Shown here: piece by piece, positions 31,884 to 41,800 of the stretch | Position numbering within the stretch: position 1 is the first letter of the stretch | Layout of the letters: each line of letters opens with the position of its first letter | Source: DATAEE01 sp963725145 | Lineage (GTDB): Bacteria; Acidobacteriota; Vicinamibacteria; Vicinamibacterales; 2-12-FULL-66-21 | Length of the DNA stretch: 64,000 nucleotides | Assembly (NCBI GenBank): GCA_963725145.1 | Contig: CAVRXL010000012.1 | Span: forward strand, 992,001-1,056,000 | Direction of reading: 5' to 3' | The notes under the pieces: model-generated | Seen by the model: only the letters and a program-made list of their open reading frames with translations | Databases searched by the model: none | What the model was told of the DNA's origin: nothing | Program-made: the position numbers and the translations under genes

Positions 31884-33377
31884 ATGCGCGGCCGGGTTCT
31901 CCTCGCCGCTCTCCTGACGGTCGCCGCGCTGGCGACGGTCATCGCCCGCTCCAATTCAGGCGCATCCGCAGACATCCAGCTCCAGCTCGGGACTCTCCTC
32001 GCGGCCGAAGGTCGATATCGCGAGGCGGCGCGCGCGCTGAAGAAGGCGGGACGCGACGTCGAGCCGCGGCTGCGGCTGCCGATCGCGACGGGCCTTATCC
32101 TCGCGCTCCTCAGAAGCGGCGAGTTCTCGGAAGCGCGCGACGAGGCAGAGGCGCTCGTCGCCGATCTTCCCGCGGACTCGTACGCGAAGTCGTTGCTCGG
32201 CGACGCGCTGTGGGCATCCGGTCTGTTCGACGAAGCGGAGCGTTCATACCGCGACGCGCTCACGGGCCTGCCCGATGATGCGCGGGCGCGCCACGGCATG
32301 GCGCGCGCGCTCGCGGCGCGAAGCCGTTTGGACGAGGCCATGATCGAGGCCCAGGCCGCCCTCAAGCTGGCGCCGCAGGACGGCGAGTTCCACTACACGG
32401 TTGGCTCGATCTACGAGCGCATGCACCGGTTCGACGAAGCCGCGAACGCGTTCGGCGGTTACCTGAACCTCCTCCCGAACCGCGATCGCAGCGAGAAGGC
32501 GGCCTGGGCCCGCGCGCAGATCAAGTTCCTCAAAGCGTTCAAGGGCAAGCGGCCGTTCCTCGTCGACGGCGATGTGGAGGCCGTCCACTCGCTGCCCTTC
32601 AAGGTGGTCCGGGACAAGGTGGTCGTCTCCGGCAAGGTCAACGGCGGAGGCGCGATGGACTTCGTCCTCGACACCGGCGCCGAGCAGACGATTATCTCGG
32701 ACGTGGTCGCGCGCCGCGCCGGCATCACGCCGATCACCTACGTCCAGAGCGCCGGCGTGGGCGAGGTCGGACTGCGCGGGCTGCAGATCGGCCGCATCAA
32801 CCAGCTGCAGTTCGGCACGCTGCGCATCCAGGACGTGCCGTGCCTGATCAAGAACCCGCCTCTCGGCGGGCTGCCGACCCGTGAGACGGAGGCGTTCTCT
32901 CCGCTCGCGCTCGGGCTCTCGATGGTCATCGACTACGAGAAGCGCACGCTGACGATGGGCCGTCGCATCACGATGACGCCGGAGATCGAGCTGCCGTTGC
33001 GGCTTCATCGGCTCGCGATGGTCCGCGGGATCGTGAATTCCCGGCCGGCCAGCTTCGTGATCGACACCGGGGGCGAGGTCATCTCGATCAGCCAGGCGAC
33101 CGCCGGTTTCCTGCAGACCGATCCGACGGCCCGCAGGATCCCGCTCAAGGTCTACGGCACGTCCGGCTGGGACCGAGACGCGTTTCTCATGCCGAACGTG
33201 GACCTCGAGTTCGCCTCGATCCGCTTCAGCCGCATCCCGGTCGTCGTCCTGAACCTCCGCGCGCCGAGCGCGCTGCTTGGGTTCGAGCTGGGCGGCATCG
33301 TCGGTCACCGCTTCCTCAGCAAGTACCGCGTCGGCATCGATCTGGAGCGCAGCACGCTCGCCCTCAGCACCAATTGA
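31884..33377 (+). CDS. TPR protein with two retropepsin-like aspartic protease domains
   Basis: A 497-residue exported or membrane-anchored protein. A hydrophobic N terminus (LLAALLTVAALATVIA) is followed by TPR-like helices (about 30-210). Two retropepsin-fold domains follow, with Asp263 in VLDTGAEQTIIS and Asp394 in VIDTGGEVISIS. Each carries D-T-G, so a two-domain (pseudo-dimeric) active site is possible within one chain. This arrangement is known from some bacterial predicted proteases but is little studied. Its stop overlaps the AsmA start in a TTGA junction. Confidence 0.85.
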   Translation: MRGRVLLAALLTVAALATVIARSNSGASADIQLQLGTLLAAEGRYREAARALKKAGRDVEPRLRLPIATGLILALLRSGEFSEARDEAEALVADLPADSYAKSLLGDALWASGLFDEAERSYRDALTGLPDDARARHGMARALAARSRLDEAMIEAQAALKLAPQDGEFHYTVGSIYERMHRFDEAANAFGGYLNLLPNRDRSEKAAWARAQIKFLKAFKGKRPFLVDGDVEAVHSLPFKVVRDKVVVSGKVNGGGAMDFVLDTGAEQTIISDVVARRAGITPITYVQSAGVGEVGLRGLQIGRINQLQFGTLRIQDVPCLIKNPPLGGLPTRETEAFSPLALGLSMVIDYEKRTLTMGRRITMTPEIELPLRLHRLAMVRGIVNSRPASFVIDTGGEVISISQATAGFLQTDPTARRIPLKVYGTSGWDRDAFLMPNVDLEFASIRFSRIPVVVLNLRAPSALLGFELGGIVGHRFLSKYRVGIDLERSTLALSTN

Positions 33378-34903
33378 AGAAGGCCGCGCTCGTTGTCCTT
33401 GCGGTCGTCCTCGTCATCCTCGTCGCGGCGCCGGTCGCGCTCTGGCTGCTCCTCGATCCTGCCGCTCTGAAGGCGCGCGCCGCCGCGTACGTCAAAGAAA
33501 GCACCGGGCGTGAGCTCACGATCACGGGCCCCGTCAGCCTCTCCTACTTCCCCTGGCTTGGCGGCGTCGTGAAAACGGCGTCGCTCGCCCCACCGGCCGG
33601 CTTCGGCGAGGCGCCGTTCGCGTCGATCGACGAGCTGGAGCTGAAGGTCAAGGCGATTCCACTGCTCGGCGGCGACATCGTCATCGACACCGTTCGCCTC
33701 AACGGCGTGCGCCTGCGATTCGAAGCCCGACGCGACGGCCGGACGACCTGGGATGGTTTGCTCCCGGCGGCCACCGCGTCGGCGACGCCGGACGCCCCAC
33801 CGTCGACCGCGCGTCTCCTGCAGGTGGCGGGCCTCGAGCTGCGGGACGGAGAGATCGCGTGGTCCGACGAGGCGGGGGGACGCTACGAGCTGAAGGGAGT
33901 CGAGCTGACAACCGGCGCGCTCGGCGGCGGAGAACCGTCCGACGTCTCCCTCACCTTCACACTCGCCGGGCTCGGCGGCGCGCCGATTCCGGTCACCCTC
34001 AGGAGCCGCATGACGGTCGATGCCGCACGGTCGCGTGTCCTGATGGAGGACGTGCGGGCAACGATCGATCAGTCCACCATCACGGGCCGTCTTGCCTCGG
34101 AAGCCGGGTCGGGACCTGAAGGCCTTCGCACCTGGCGTGGGGACCTCACGATCGACCGGGTCCGCGCCTACGGTCTCGCCGCCTCCGACATCAAGACTGC
34201 GGTCGAAGCAACCGGGGGGACCGCGAGAATCGGCCCCGCGACCGGACGGTTTTACGGCGGCCAGTACGCGGGCACCTTCAACATCGATGCGCGTGGCCCC
34301 GAACCTGTCGTCGTGGTCGATCAACGGCTCACCGGGATCGATGTCGCAGCGTTGCTGAAGGACATGCAGTTGCTGGGCGGCGTGAGCGGAAGAGGTGAGC
34401 TCGTCACCTTCAAAGCGAAGATGCGAGGATCGTCGCTGCGCTCCCTGGGCGGTAACGCGTCGATCTCCATCCGCGACGGGGAGATCGAGGGCGCGAATCT
34501 GCTGAAGCTCATCGAGCACGCGCGCGCGATGGCGGCCGAGATGCGAGGGCGTCCCGCGCCGGCGCAGCCCGCTCCGAGCGACGTGACGCCGTTCGCGACG
34601 CTCACGGCCACGGCGACGATCTCCGGGGGTATCGCGCGCAACACGGATCTCGTCCTCGAGTCGAGCACGCTCCGGGCCACCGGCAGCGGCACGGCCGACC
34701 TCGAGCGCGCCACGCTCGACTACCTTCTGCGCGCGCGCAGCCCGCAGGCCGGCGACGTGGCGATCCCTATCGCCATCACCGGCCCATTCTCGAAGCTCAG
34801 CTACGGCATCGAGGCCCGGACGATGATCCGCGACGCCGCGGCACAGGAAATCAAACGACAGATCCAGAAGGGGCTCGGATCGCTGTTCAAGAAAAAGCCG
34901 TAG
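33374..34903 (+). CDS. AsmA-family protein
   Basis: A 509-residue protein with a single N-terminal membrane helix (ALVVLAVVLVILVAAPVALW) and a long beta-rich periplasmic region. AAYVKESTGRELTITGPVSL is the AsmA N-terminal signature. The C-terminal part repeats L-x-G-x-A-x-I-x-I-R-D-G-x-I, as in AsmA proteins linked to outer-membrane lipid transport. The TTG start overlaps the previous stop by four bases. Its TAG stop is part of a REP-like palindrome pair. Confidence 0.9.
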   Translation: MKKAALVVLAVVLVILVAAPVALWLLLDPAALKARAAAYVKESTGRELTITGPVSLSYFPWLGGVVKTASLAPPAGFGEAPFASIDELELKVKAIPLLGGDIVIDTVRLNGVRLRFEARRDGRTTWDGLLPAATASATPDAPPSTARLLQVAGLELRDGEIAWSDEAGGRYELKGVELTTGALGGGEPSDVSLTFTLAGLGGAPIPVTLRSRMTVDAARSRVLMEDVRATIDQSTITGRLASEAGSGPEGLRTWRGDLTIDRVRAYGLAASDIKTAVEATGGTARIGPATGRFYGGQYAGTFNIDARGPEPVVVVDQRLTGIDVAALLKDMQLLGGVSGRGELVTFKAKMRGSSLRSLGGNASISIRDGEIEGANLLKLIEHARAMAAEMRGRPAPAQPAPSDVTPFATLTATATISGGIARNTDLVLESSTLRATGSGTADLERATLDYLLRARSPQAGDVAIPIAITGPFSKLSYGIEARTMIRDAAAQEIKRQIQKGLGSLFKKKP

Positions 34904-34985
34904 GCCCGACCTTCAGGTCGGGCGTGCCGGGATCATTCGAACGTTCGGGCTCACCCACCACGCCCGACCTCAAGGTCGGGCCTAC
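34900..34985. repeat. REP-like palindrome pair
   Basis: GCCCGACC-TTCA-GGTCGGGC and its inverted partner GCCCGACC-TCAA-GGTCGGGC are framed by GTAGG and CCTAC. The TAG at 34901-34903 is the stop codon of the AsmA gene. Nearly the same sequence as 1779-1864, so a mobile or copied element. Confidence 0.88.
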
Positions 34986-35007
34986 AAGCTCATCTATCTG
35001 CGGCGGC

Positions 35008-35013
35008 TATAAT
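35008..35013 (+). promoter_or_regulatory. -10 hexamer before the large sensor kinase
   Basis: TATAAT lies 15 bases upstream of the ATG at 35029. The first transcribed base would be close to position 35020, leaving a leader of about 9 bases without Shine-Dalgarno. Confidence 0.5.
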
Positions 35014-35028
35014 TCGTCGTGAATCGCG

Positions 35029-38000
35029 ATGCGTGGTTTCTCGCTACGAACGACGCTCGTCGCCGCCATGACGATCGTGACGTTGACGACGGCGGTGTTT
35101 CTCGGCACCGTGTCTCTCCGGAGCGCGGTCCAGGAGCTGCGCGACGACGCGGTGCGATCGGTCGGCGCCGTCGCCGATTCCCACAAGCTTGCGCTGGTGA
35201 GGATGTTGAACCGGCAGGTCGAGCGCGCCGGGCGCACGCTTGCCGGACCGCTCGCGCAGTGCGGCGACGATCGGCGGTGCCTCGCCCGCGTCGCGAAGGA
35301 CCACGAGCAGACCGAGCGCGCCGTCGGCATCCGTCTGCTGGAAGCGGGACGCGTGCTCGTGACGAGCGGAGACGTTCCGGCACGACCGGCCGTGTTCCGT
35401 GCAGGTCAGATCGCGGCGTTCGAGCGGCGGCCGGGAGGGGACACGCTCTTCACGGTTCGCGTGGCGCGCGCTCCGCGCGAGCTCGAAGTGACGTTTCCGA
35501 TCGAGCCGATCGCGGCGATCATGGACGATCGATCGGGACTCGGGAAGAGCGGAGAGGTGATCCTCGTCGATGCCGAGGGGCGGTTCCTCACCAAGCCGCG
35601 CTACCCGGCTCAATCGGGCCACAACGAGCCCATCACGTCGACAGCGATGGCGCGGTGCCTGGCCGGGGAAACCGCCGAAGCGATCGCGCCTGACTACCGC
35701 GGCGCCGAGGTCGTGCACGGCTTCCGCCATCTTCGGGAAATCGGCGGCGGGTGCATCGATGCGAATATCGACCGCGGGGAGGTGTTTGCGCCGGCGACCG
35801 GGCTCGCGTGGCGGCTCGCGGCCATCACCGTCATCGTCACGCTCGCCGGCGCCGCGCTCGCGCTCGTCCTGGCGCACGTCATTGCCGCGCCGCTCAGCCG
35901 GCTTCGCCAGGCGGCGAGGGCGCTGGAGGATGGCACGTACGACGCGGCGGTGCCCTCTGGCGGCCCCGCGGAGATTGAGGGTCTCGCCGCCGCCGTCCGC
36001 TCGATGGCCACGTCCCTCAAGGCGTCGCACGACTCGCTCGAGCAGGCCAGGGCCGAAGCGGAGCGCCAGCGCGATTTCTTCCGCGCCGCGTACGACTCTG
36101 ACATCGTCGGCATCGGCAGCTGGTCATGGGACGGCACGTTGACGCTGCCGAACCGGGCGCTGTTGCGAATGCTCGGCTATCCCGAAGAGGACTTCCAACA
36201 GGGACGGATCCGCGCGCGATCCATTACCCCGGACGAGTTCGCTCAGGCGGATGCGCGAGCGCAGGAAGAGCTGCGGCACTTCGGCGTCTGCGCGCCCGTG
36301 TCCAAGGAATTCATCCGCAGGGATGGCACCCGCCTGCCGGTCATCGTCGGAGCGAGCATGCCGCAGGGCGCCGAGCGCGGGACGTTCTTCGTACTGGACG
36401 TCACCGAGCAGCGCTACGCGGTCACGCAGCTCGAGCGGAGCGAGCAACGCTACCGGTCGCTCGTTGCCGCGACCGCATCGATCGTCTGGACCACCGATGC
36501 AGAGGGGGCGTTCGTGACGCCGCAGCCGTCGTGGGAGGCGTACACCGGACACCCCTGGGAGCAGCACCGCGGCTGGGGCTGGACCAATGCCATCCATCCA
36601 GACGATATCGAGCAGCTGAAGGCGAGCTGGCAGCATGCCCTGGAGACGCGGACGCTGTATGAAGGACGCGGCCGCATCTGGCACGCGCCGTCAGCCGAGT
36701 ACCGGTTCTTCGTCGCGCGCGGCGTGCCCGTCAGCGCGCCGGACGGCACCGTGCGTGAGTGGATCGGCACAGTGGCGGACGTTCACGAGCGGCGGGTGGG
36801 CGAGGCGCGCGCGTCGTTCCTGGCGCGCGCGAGCGCCGCGCTGGCCGGATCGCTCGACTACGAGCAGACGCTGGTCATGGTGTCCAGGCTCGCCGTGCCC
36901 GAGATGGCGGACTGGTGCGCCGTGGACGTCATCGAGCGCGGGGAGGTGCGACGGCTGGCGATCGAACACGCCGACCCTGCGCGGAAACCGGTCACGCGGC
37001 GTCTGTTGCAACGCCGGGCGGGGCGGCTGACGAGCGAGGAAGGGCTCGGCCGGGCGCTGCGCGAGGCGCGGCCCATCCTCTACGAGCAGGCCGACGAGCA
37101 ACTGGCGATGCGCGCCGGCGCCGACCCGGAGCAGGCCGCAATCGCGCGCGAGCTCGGGCTGCGATCCGCGATCATCGTCCCGTTGATCGTCCGGGGACAC
37201 GCGATCGGCGGCATCACGCTGGTGACGTCGGATTCGAAGCGAGCCTACACGCCGGCCGACCTGCCGTTCGCTGAGGAGCTGGCGCGCCGCGCGGCAGCCG
37301 CGATCGACAACGCCCGGCTCTATCACGAGACGCTCGACGCGAACCGGCTCAAGGACGAGTTCCTCGCCACGCTGTCACACGAGCTCCGCACCCCGCTCAA
37401 CGCGATCCTCGGCTGGGCGGCGATGCTGCGTCGGCCGGGAATCCCACCCGAACAGCTCGCGCGCGGTCTCGACACGATCGAGCGCAACGCCGGGCTGCAG
37501 GCGCAGCTCATTGCCGACCTCCTGGATGTCTCGCGGATCACGTCCGGCGCCGTGCGGCTGGAGCCCGAAGACGTCGACCTCTGTCCGCTGATGGGTCAGG
37601 CCGCAGACACCGTCCGGCCGATGGCGGATGCCGGCGACGTGCGGCTGGTCGTCAGGGTTGGCGAGGAGTCCGCCATCGTGCACGGCGATCCGGCGCGCCT
37701 GCAGCAGATCGTCTGGAACCTGCTGGCGAACGCGGTCAAGTTCACCGCCCGCGGCGGTCACGTCGAACTGACGCTGGCGACCGGCGACGGCCTGGCCGAG
37801 ATTACCGTCTCCGACAACGGCCGCGGGATCGATCCCGCGTTTCTGCCCTACATCTTCGATCCCTTCCGGCAGGCGGACAGCAGCACGACGCGGACGCACG
37901 GAGGGCTCGGCCTCGGCCTCGCGATCGTCCGGCACCTGGCCGAGCTGCACGGCGGCAGCGTCACCGCCGCGAGCGACGGGATCGACCGTGGGTCGCTCTT

Positions 38001-38073
38001 CCGCGTCAGGCTTCCCCTCAAAAAGCCGGTGCCGCTGTCACATGAGGGATCACCAATCGTCAATCGCCAATAA
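35029..38073 (+). CDS. Multi-sensor histidine kinase (sensor, HAMP, PAS, PAS, GAF, HisKA, HATPase)
   Basis: A 1014-residue membrane kinase. TM1 is at about 8-28; an extracytoplasmic sensor with three Cys-containing segments runs to TM2 (about 260-285); HAMP follows. Two PAS folds (about 345-465 and 470-600) and a GAF fold (about 610-765) precede HisKA with His784 in LSHELRTPLN. The ATPase domain has N-L-L-A-N-A, SDNGRGIDP and GGLGLGLAIV. There is no receiver domain and no partner regulator adjacent. The last ten residues (…EGSPIVNRQ) are encoded by a word array. Confidence 0.93.
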   Translation: MRGFSLRTTLVAAMTIVTLTTAVFLGTVSLRSAVQELRDDAVRSVGAVADSHKLALVRMLNRQVERAGRTLAGPLAQCGDDRRCLARVAKDHEQTERAVGIRLLEAGRVLVTSGDVPARPAVFRAGQIAAFERRPGGDTLFTVRVARAPRELEVTFPIEPIAAIMDDRSGLGKSGEVILVDAEGRFLTKPRYPAQSGHNEPITSTAMARCLAGETAEAIAPDYRGAEVVHGFRHLREIGGGCIDANIDRGEVFAPATGLAWRLAAITVIVTLAGAALALVLAHVIAAPLSRLRQAARALEDGTYDAAVPSGGPAEIEGLAAAVRSMATSLKASHDSLEQARAEAERQRDFFRAAYDSDIVGIGSWSWDGTLTLPNRALLRMLGYPEEDFQQGRIRARSITPDEFAQADARAQEELRHFGVCAPVSKEFIRRDGTRLPVIVGASMPQGAERGTFFVLDVTEQRYAVTQLERSEQRYRSLVAATASIVWTTDAEGAFVTPQPSWEAYTGHPWEQHRGWGWTNAIHPDDIEQLKASWQHALETRTLYEGRGRIWHAPSAEYRFFVARGVPVSAPDGTVREWIGTVADVHERRVGEARASFLARASAALAGSLDYEQTLVMVSRLAVPEMADWCAVDVIERGEVRRLAIEHADPARKPVTRRLLQRRAGRLTSEEGLGRALREARPILYEQADEQLAMRAGADPEQAAIARELGLRSAIIVPLIVRGHAIGGITLVTSDSKRAYTPADLPFAEELARRAAAAIDNARLYHETLDANRLKDEFLATLSHELRTPLNAILGWAAMLRRPGIPPEQLARGLDTIERNAGLQAQLIADLLDVSRITSGAVRLEPEDVDLCPLMGQAADTVRPMADAGDVRLVVRVGEESAIVHGDPARLQQIVWNLLANAVKFTARGGHVELTLATGDGLAEITVSDNGRGIDPAFLPYIFDPFRQADSSTTRTHGGLGLGLAIVRHLAELHGGSVTAASDGIDRGSLFRVRLPLKKPVPLSHEGSPIVNRQ

Positions 38074-38136
38074 ATCGTCAATCGGCAATCGCCAATCACC
38101 GATTAATCGTCAATCACCAATCGTCAATCGACAATG
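38049..38136. repeat. Short-word array (AATCGTC / AATCGCC)
   Basis: About ten degenerate copies of AATCGTC, AATCGCC and AATCACC between two convergent genes. It provides the 3' ends of both coding sequences (INRQ at one end, NNAIVD at the other). The word differs from those of the other spacers. Confidence 0.85.
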
Positions 38137-38621
38137 GCGTTGTTCTTGAGGAGTCCCCTCGCTTTGAGGCGTTCGGCGCGGCGGCCGCGCGCTTCGAGCG
38201 CGCGCCGTTTTTCCTCATCGGTCTCCACGATCAACGGCGGCACGAAGACTTTCTGCCCGTCGCGGTCGATCGCGACGAAGGTCAAATACGCGCGGGAGGT
38301 CATCCGCCGGACCCCGGTCAGCGTCTCCTCCGAGAACACCTCGACTTCGACCTCGAGCGACGTCTCGAAGGTCGCCGTGACCGACGCCTTCAGCATGATG
38401 AGATCGCCGACCTTGATCGGGTGGAGGAACTGCAGGCCGTCGACTGCCGCGGTCACCAGCAGGCTTCGGGTATGGCGATGACAGGCGATCGCGCCCGCGA
38501 TGTCGATGAGGTGCATCACCGTGCCGCCGAGGATGAACCCGAGCGGGTTCGCGTCGTTCGGCAGCACGACCTGCACCATCTCGGTCATCGACTCCGACGC
38601 GCGCTTCGGTGTCAGTTGCAA
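38124..38621 (-). CDS. Acyl-CoA thioesterase (hotdog fold, YciA-like)
   Basis: A 165-residue hotdog thioesterase with PNDANPLGFILGGTVMHLID, the usual Asn/Asp and Gly-rich motif, AIACHRHTRSLLVTAAVDGL and a SLEVEVEVFSEE strand. It hydrolyses acyl-CoA to free acid and CoA, recycling CoA from aromatic or fatty-acid breakdown. Starts at TTG 38621, overlapping the upstream small zinc-finger gene by 10 bases; ATG 38588 is an alternative. The C-terminal tail derives from a word array. Confidence 0.9.
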   Translation of the reverse strand: MQLTPKRASESMTEMVQVVLPNDANPLGFILGGTVMHLIDIAGAIACHRHTRSLLVTAAVDGLQFLHPIKVGDLIMLKASVTATFETSLEVEVEVFSEETLTGVRRMTSRAYLTFVAIDRDGQKVFVPPLIVETDEEKRRALEARGRRAERLKARGLLKNNAIVD

Positions 38622-38845
38622 TCTGAGTGCGTGTCGATGAACGACCGGAGCGAGTAGCGCAGCTCGGAGGGCAGGTCTTCCTCGCGGAGGGAGCGGAGGA
38701 GCGAGATCGTCGATTGATAGGTTCGCAGCTGCTTGATGCAGGTCGTGCAGGCACCGAGATGCCGCTCGAGGTCGGCGTGGACCTCGAGCGGCAGCCGATG
38801 CTCCAGATAGTCGGCCAGCAGCGCCACGGTGTTCCTGCAGCGCAT
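38612..38845 (-). CDS. Small zinc-finger (zf-HC2, anti-sigma-like) protein
   Basis: A 77-residue protein with HADLERHLGACTTCIKQL, the H-x3-C-x2-C zinc-binding pattern of anti-sigma factor N-terminal domains. There is no membrane segment, so it would be a soluble, cytoplasmic anti-sigma-like regulator without an adjacent sigma gene. The ATG at 38845 lies 22 bases after the upstream barrel gene stop. The partner sigma factor would be elsewhere. Confidence 0.75.
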   Translation of the reverse strand: MRCRNTVALLADYLEHRLPLEVHADLERHLGACTTCIKQLRTYQSTISLLRSLREEDLPSELRYSLRSFIDTHSDCN

Positions 38846-38867
38846 GATCAGCGCTCGCGGGGCCTCT

Positions 38868-41800
38868 CTAGAAGTCGTACCCAATCCAGACGTTGAACTT
38901 CACGTTACGGAACCAGTCGCTGCCGCCGTAGAGGGCGTAGACGACGTCCTCGTAGTCCCGGTTGAACAGGGTCCGCCACGACCAGTCGAAGTGGATCGGG
39001 AAGCCGAGGGCGAATGTCTCGAGCGAGACCCCGTACGACGCCCGGCTGTCCACGAGACGGAATCCCGTCACCGCCTTGGGTGGACCCAAGACCGGGAGCG
39101 GCTGACCGGTGACCGGGTCCTGCACGAAGCCAACGATCGTCGGATAGATCGCGTCGCTCGTGTCCCAGACCTTGAAGGGCGCGTCGTTGTACCCGGAGCC
39201 GCCCCAGCCGAAGAACAGCACGCCGCGGATGCCGCCCATGACGCCGAGCGGCGTCAGCATCGCGTTGATGAGCGGGAAGCGCAGCTCCGCGTTGGTGAAG
39301 AACGCCCGCTGGCCGAGGAACTCGAGGTAGTCGTAGCCGCGCAGCTCGGAGTTCCCGCCGAAGTACGTGAAGTCGGGGAATTCACCCCAGCTCTTGAAGC
39401 CGCGCGCGCGCAGCGCGAGCACGCCGTTCGTGCCGAGCCGCATGTAGTAACGGGCGTCCGCGTCGACGGTCTGGCGCGACAGCGTGTTGCCCATCTTCGG
39501 GGCGATGTCGTACCGGATGCTGACGGTGTTCCCGGCGAGCGGCCCGTACTCGCGGAAGATCGTCGTCTCCTGGACGAAGGTGACCCCGAACGGCACGATG
39601 GTGCCGTTGCGGAAGATCTGCGAGCCGTAGACCTGCTCTTGATAGTCCTGTGCCAGTTCCTCGAGGAGGGGATCGTTGTATTCCTCGTTGAACTGGAAGA
39701 CGCCGGTCGACAGCTCGAGCCGGGCGTATCGATTCAGCGGATAGATGCCGAAGACGCTGCCGCCCCGGACCGTCCGCGTTGCGATCGCGAAGTCGCGATC
39801 GATGTAGGCGAACGATGGATCGAAGAGCAGCCCCGGTTGGAGCCCGTAGAAGAACTGCGTCTGCGAAAACGCCTGCGCGGCGTACTGCAGCCGTTTCGAC
39901 AGGTTCAGGTACGAGAACGACATCGTCCGGTACTGCGAGACGGAGGCGACGAACAGGTTGAATTGCTGGTCGCCGAGGACGTCGGTGAACGTGACCTGCG
40001 TCCCGCCGAACACGTCGCCGCCGCTCGTCACGCCAAGCGCTACGGGCGGCCGCCCCTCGAGGAAGAGCTTCTCGAATCTGCCCTTCTTGCGCTGGTTCGA
40101 TCGAACCAGCGTGTGGCTGAGCGGCGGCTGAAAGTCGATCACCGGGCCCGGCGTCCCGAATTCCTCCGAGGCGACGGTCGTCACCGGCTCCTGGCGCGTG
40201 AGCGTGTGCACGCCGTACTCACCCTTGTAGTACGTGATGAAAGCGATCTTGTTCTCGCGCCCTTCTTTGAGGACGACCGGAGAGAGGTTGCCCGTCAGCG
40301 TGTCGGTGTACTGCCGGAGCTCGCCGTTCTTCAGGTTGAGCGTCCAGATGTTGTAGATGTTCCCGTTGCGCGCGACCATCTCATCCACCGGCAGGTCCGG
40401 ATCGGTCGCGGTCGACGGGAACACGAGCGTGTCCGCATCCAGGAACTGCGGGCCGACGTCGTCGTGGGTCCCGAAGGTGAGCTGCCTGGACGTCTTGGCC
40501 TGCAGATCCAGCATGAAGAGCTTGTCGTTGCCGCTGATGCGTCGAACGTACGCGATCGTCTTGCCGTCGGGGGAGAACACCGGCGCGTAGTCGGCGAACT
40601 CGTCGTTGGTGATGTTGGTCAGCTTTCCCGACTCGACGTCGAGGATGAAGATGTCACCGACGGCCCCTTTCAGCGCCGCAAAGGCCACCTGCTTGCCGTC
40701 CGGGCTGATGTCCGGCGACTCCGGCGCGTCGACATCCTTGAGCTCGTGACGGTATTCGATCTTCCGCGTGATCACGTTCTGCAGGATGAGCGTCTTCTGC
40801 TTCTCCGTACGTGCGAAGTAGGCGATGCGGTCGCCGACCGGCGACCAGGCCATCCACGGCACGGTGTTGCCACGGAGGCCGCCCGCATTCGCGATGTACT
40901 CGAAGCCATGGTCCTTGTTGAAGCCGCTGGTGAGATTGCGAACGACGGAGCCGTCCTTGGTGGAGACCAGGATGATGTCGAGCTCCTGATCCTTCCGGTT
41001 GCCCGCCGCCGCGGCGATCAAGTCGCCCGATGGCGACGGTTCGATCGAGATGACGACCGGGTACTTCGTCTTGTCGGGACGCGGCGCCAGGTTTCTGCCG
41101 TAGTCGGCCGGGCGCTCCTTGTCGCGGAACGGCTTGAACCGATCCTTCAGGTATTTGTCGAACTGCTCGTCGAACTCTTCGGGACCGAGACGCAGGGCTT
41201 CCTGATATGCGCTTTCGCCGCCTCCGATGACCGCCTTCCGCAGCGAGAACAGGAACTGGCGGATGCCTTCCTTGCCCCAGCGCGATTCGATGAACTCGAA
41301 CGCGGCGTGCCCGAGCGAGTAGGGGAGCCGCCCCGACAGCGGCTGCGTCTCGAACTCGCTCATCTTCGGCACGATGTCGGCGATCGCCGCGTCGCGGACC
41401 TGCATGAGGTCGAGCGGGTTCCAGTAGCCGGCCATGTAGTTCGCGAGCCCCTCGTCCACCCACAGCGGGATTCCGCGGCGGACGAGCGAGCGCGGGATGA
41501 TGTCGAACTCGAAGACGTGCGTCAGCTCGTGGGTAATCAGCCGGTACAGCTGATCGGGCGGCTCGTCGATCGGCAACACCATCCGATCTCTCTGCGGCTC
41601 CGCGAAGGCGAGCACGCCTTCCGGCAGCTCCTCGCCGATGACGTTCTGCTGCTGGAACTCGGCCTGCGTCTTGTAGAGGACGAGCGGGACTTTGAAGGCA
41701 AGGTCGTGCTTCAGATCGGCGCTGATCTGTTGATACGCGCTCTCGGCGTAGGCGGCGGCGCGCTCGAGGTGCTGCTCCAGCTCAGGGTAGTAGTAGATCT

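Noticed and set aside
38612..38845. The TTG at 38884 as start of the small zinc-finger gene.
   Set aside because: It would overlap the barrel gene and adds residues without family similarity; the ATG at 38845 leaves a short normal spacer.
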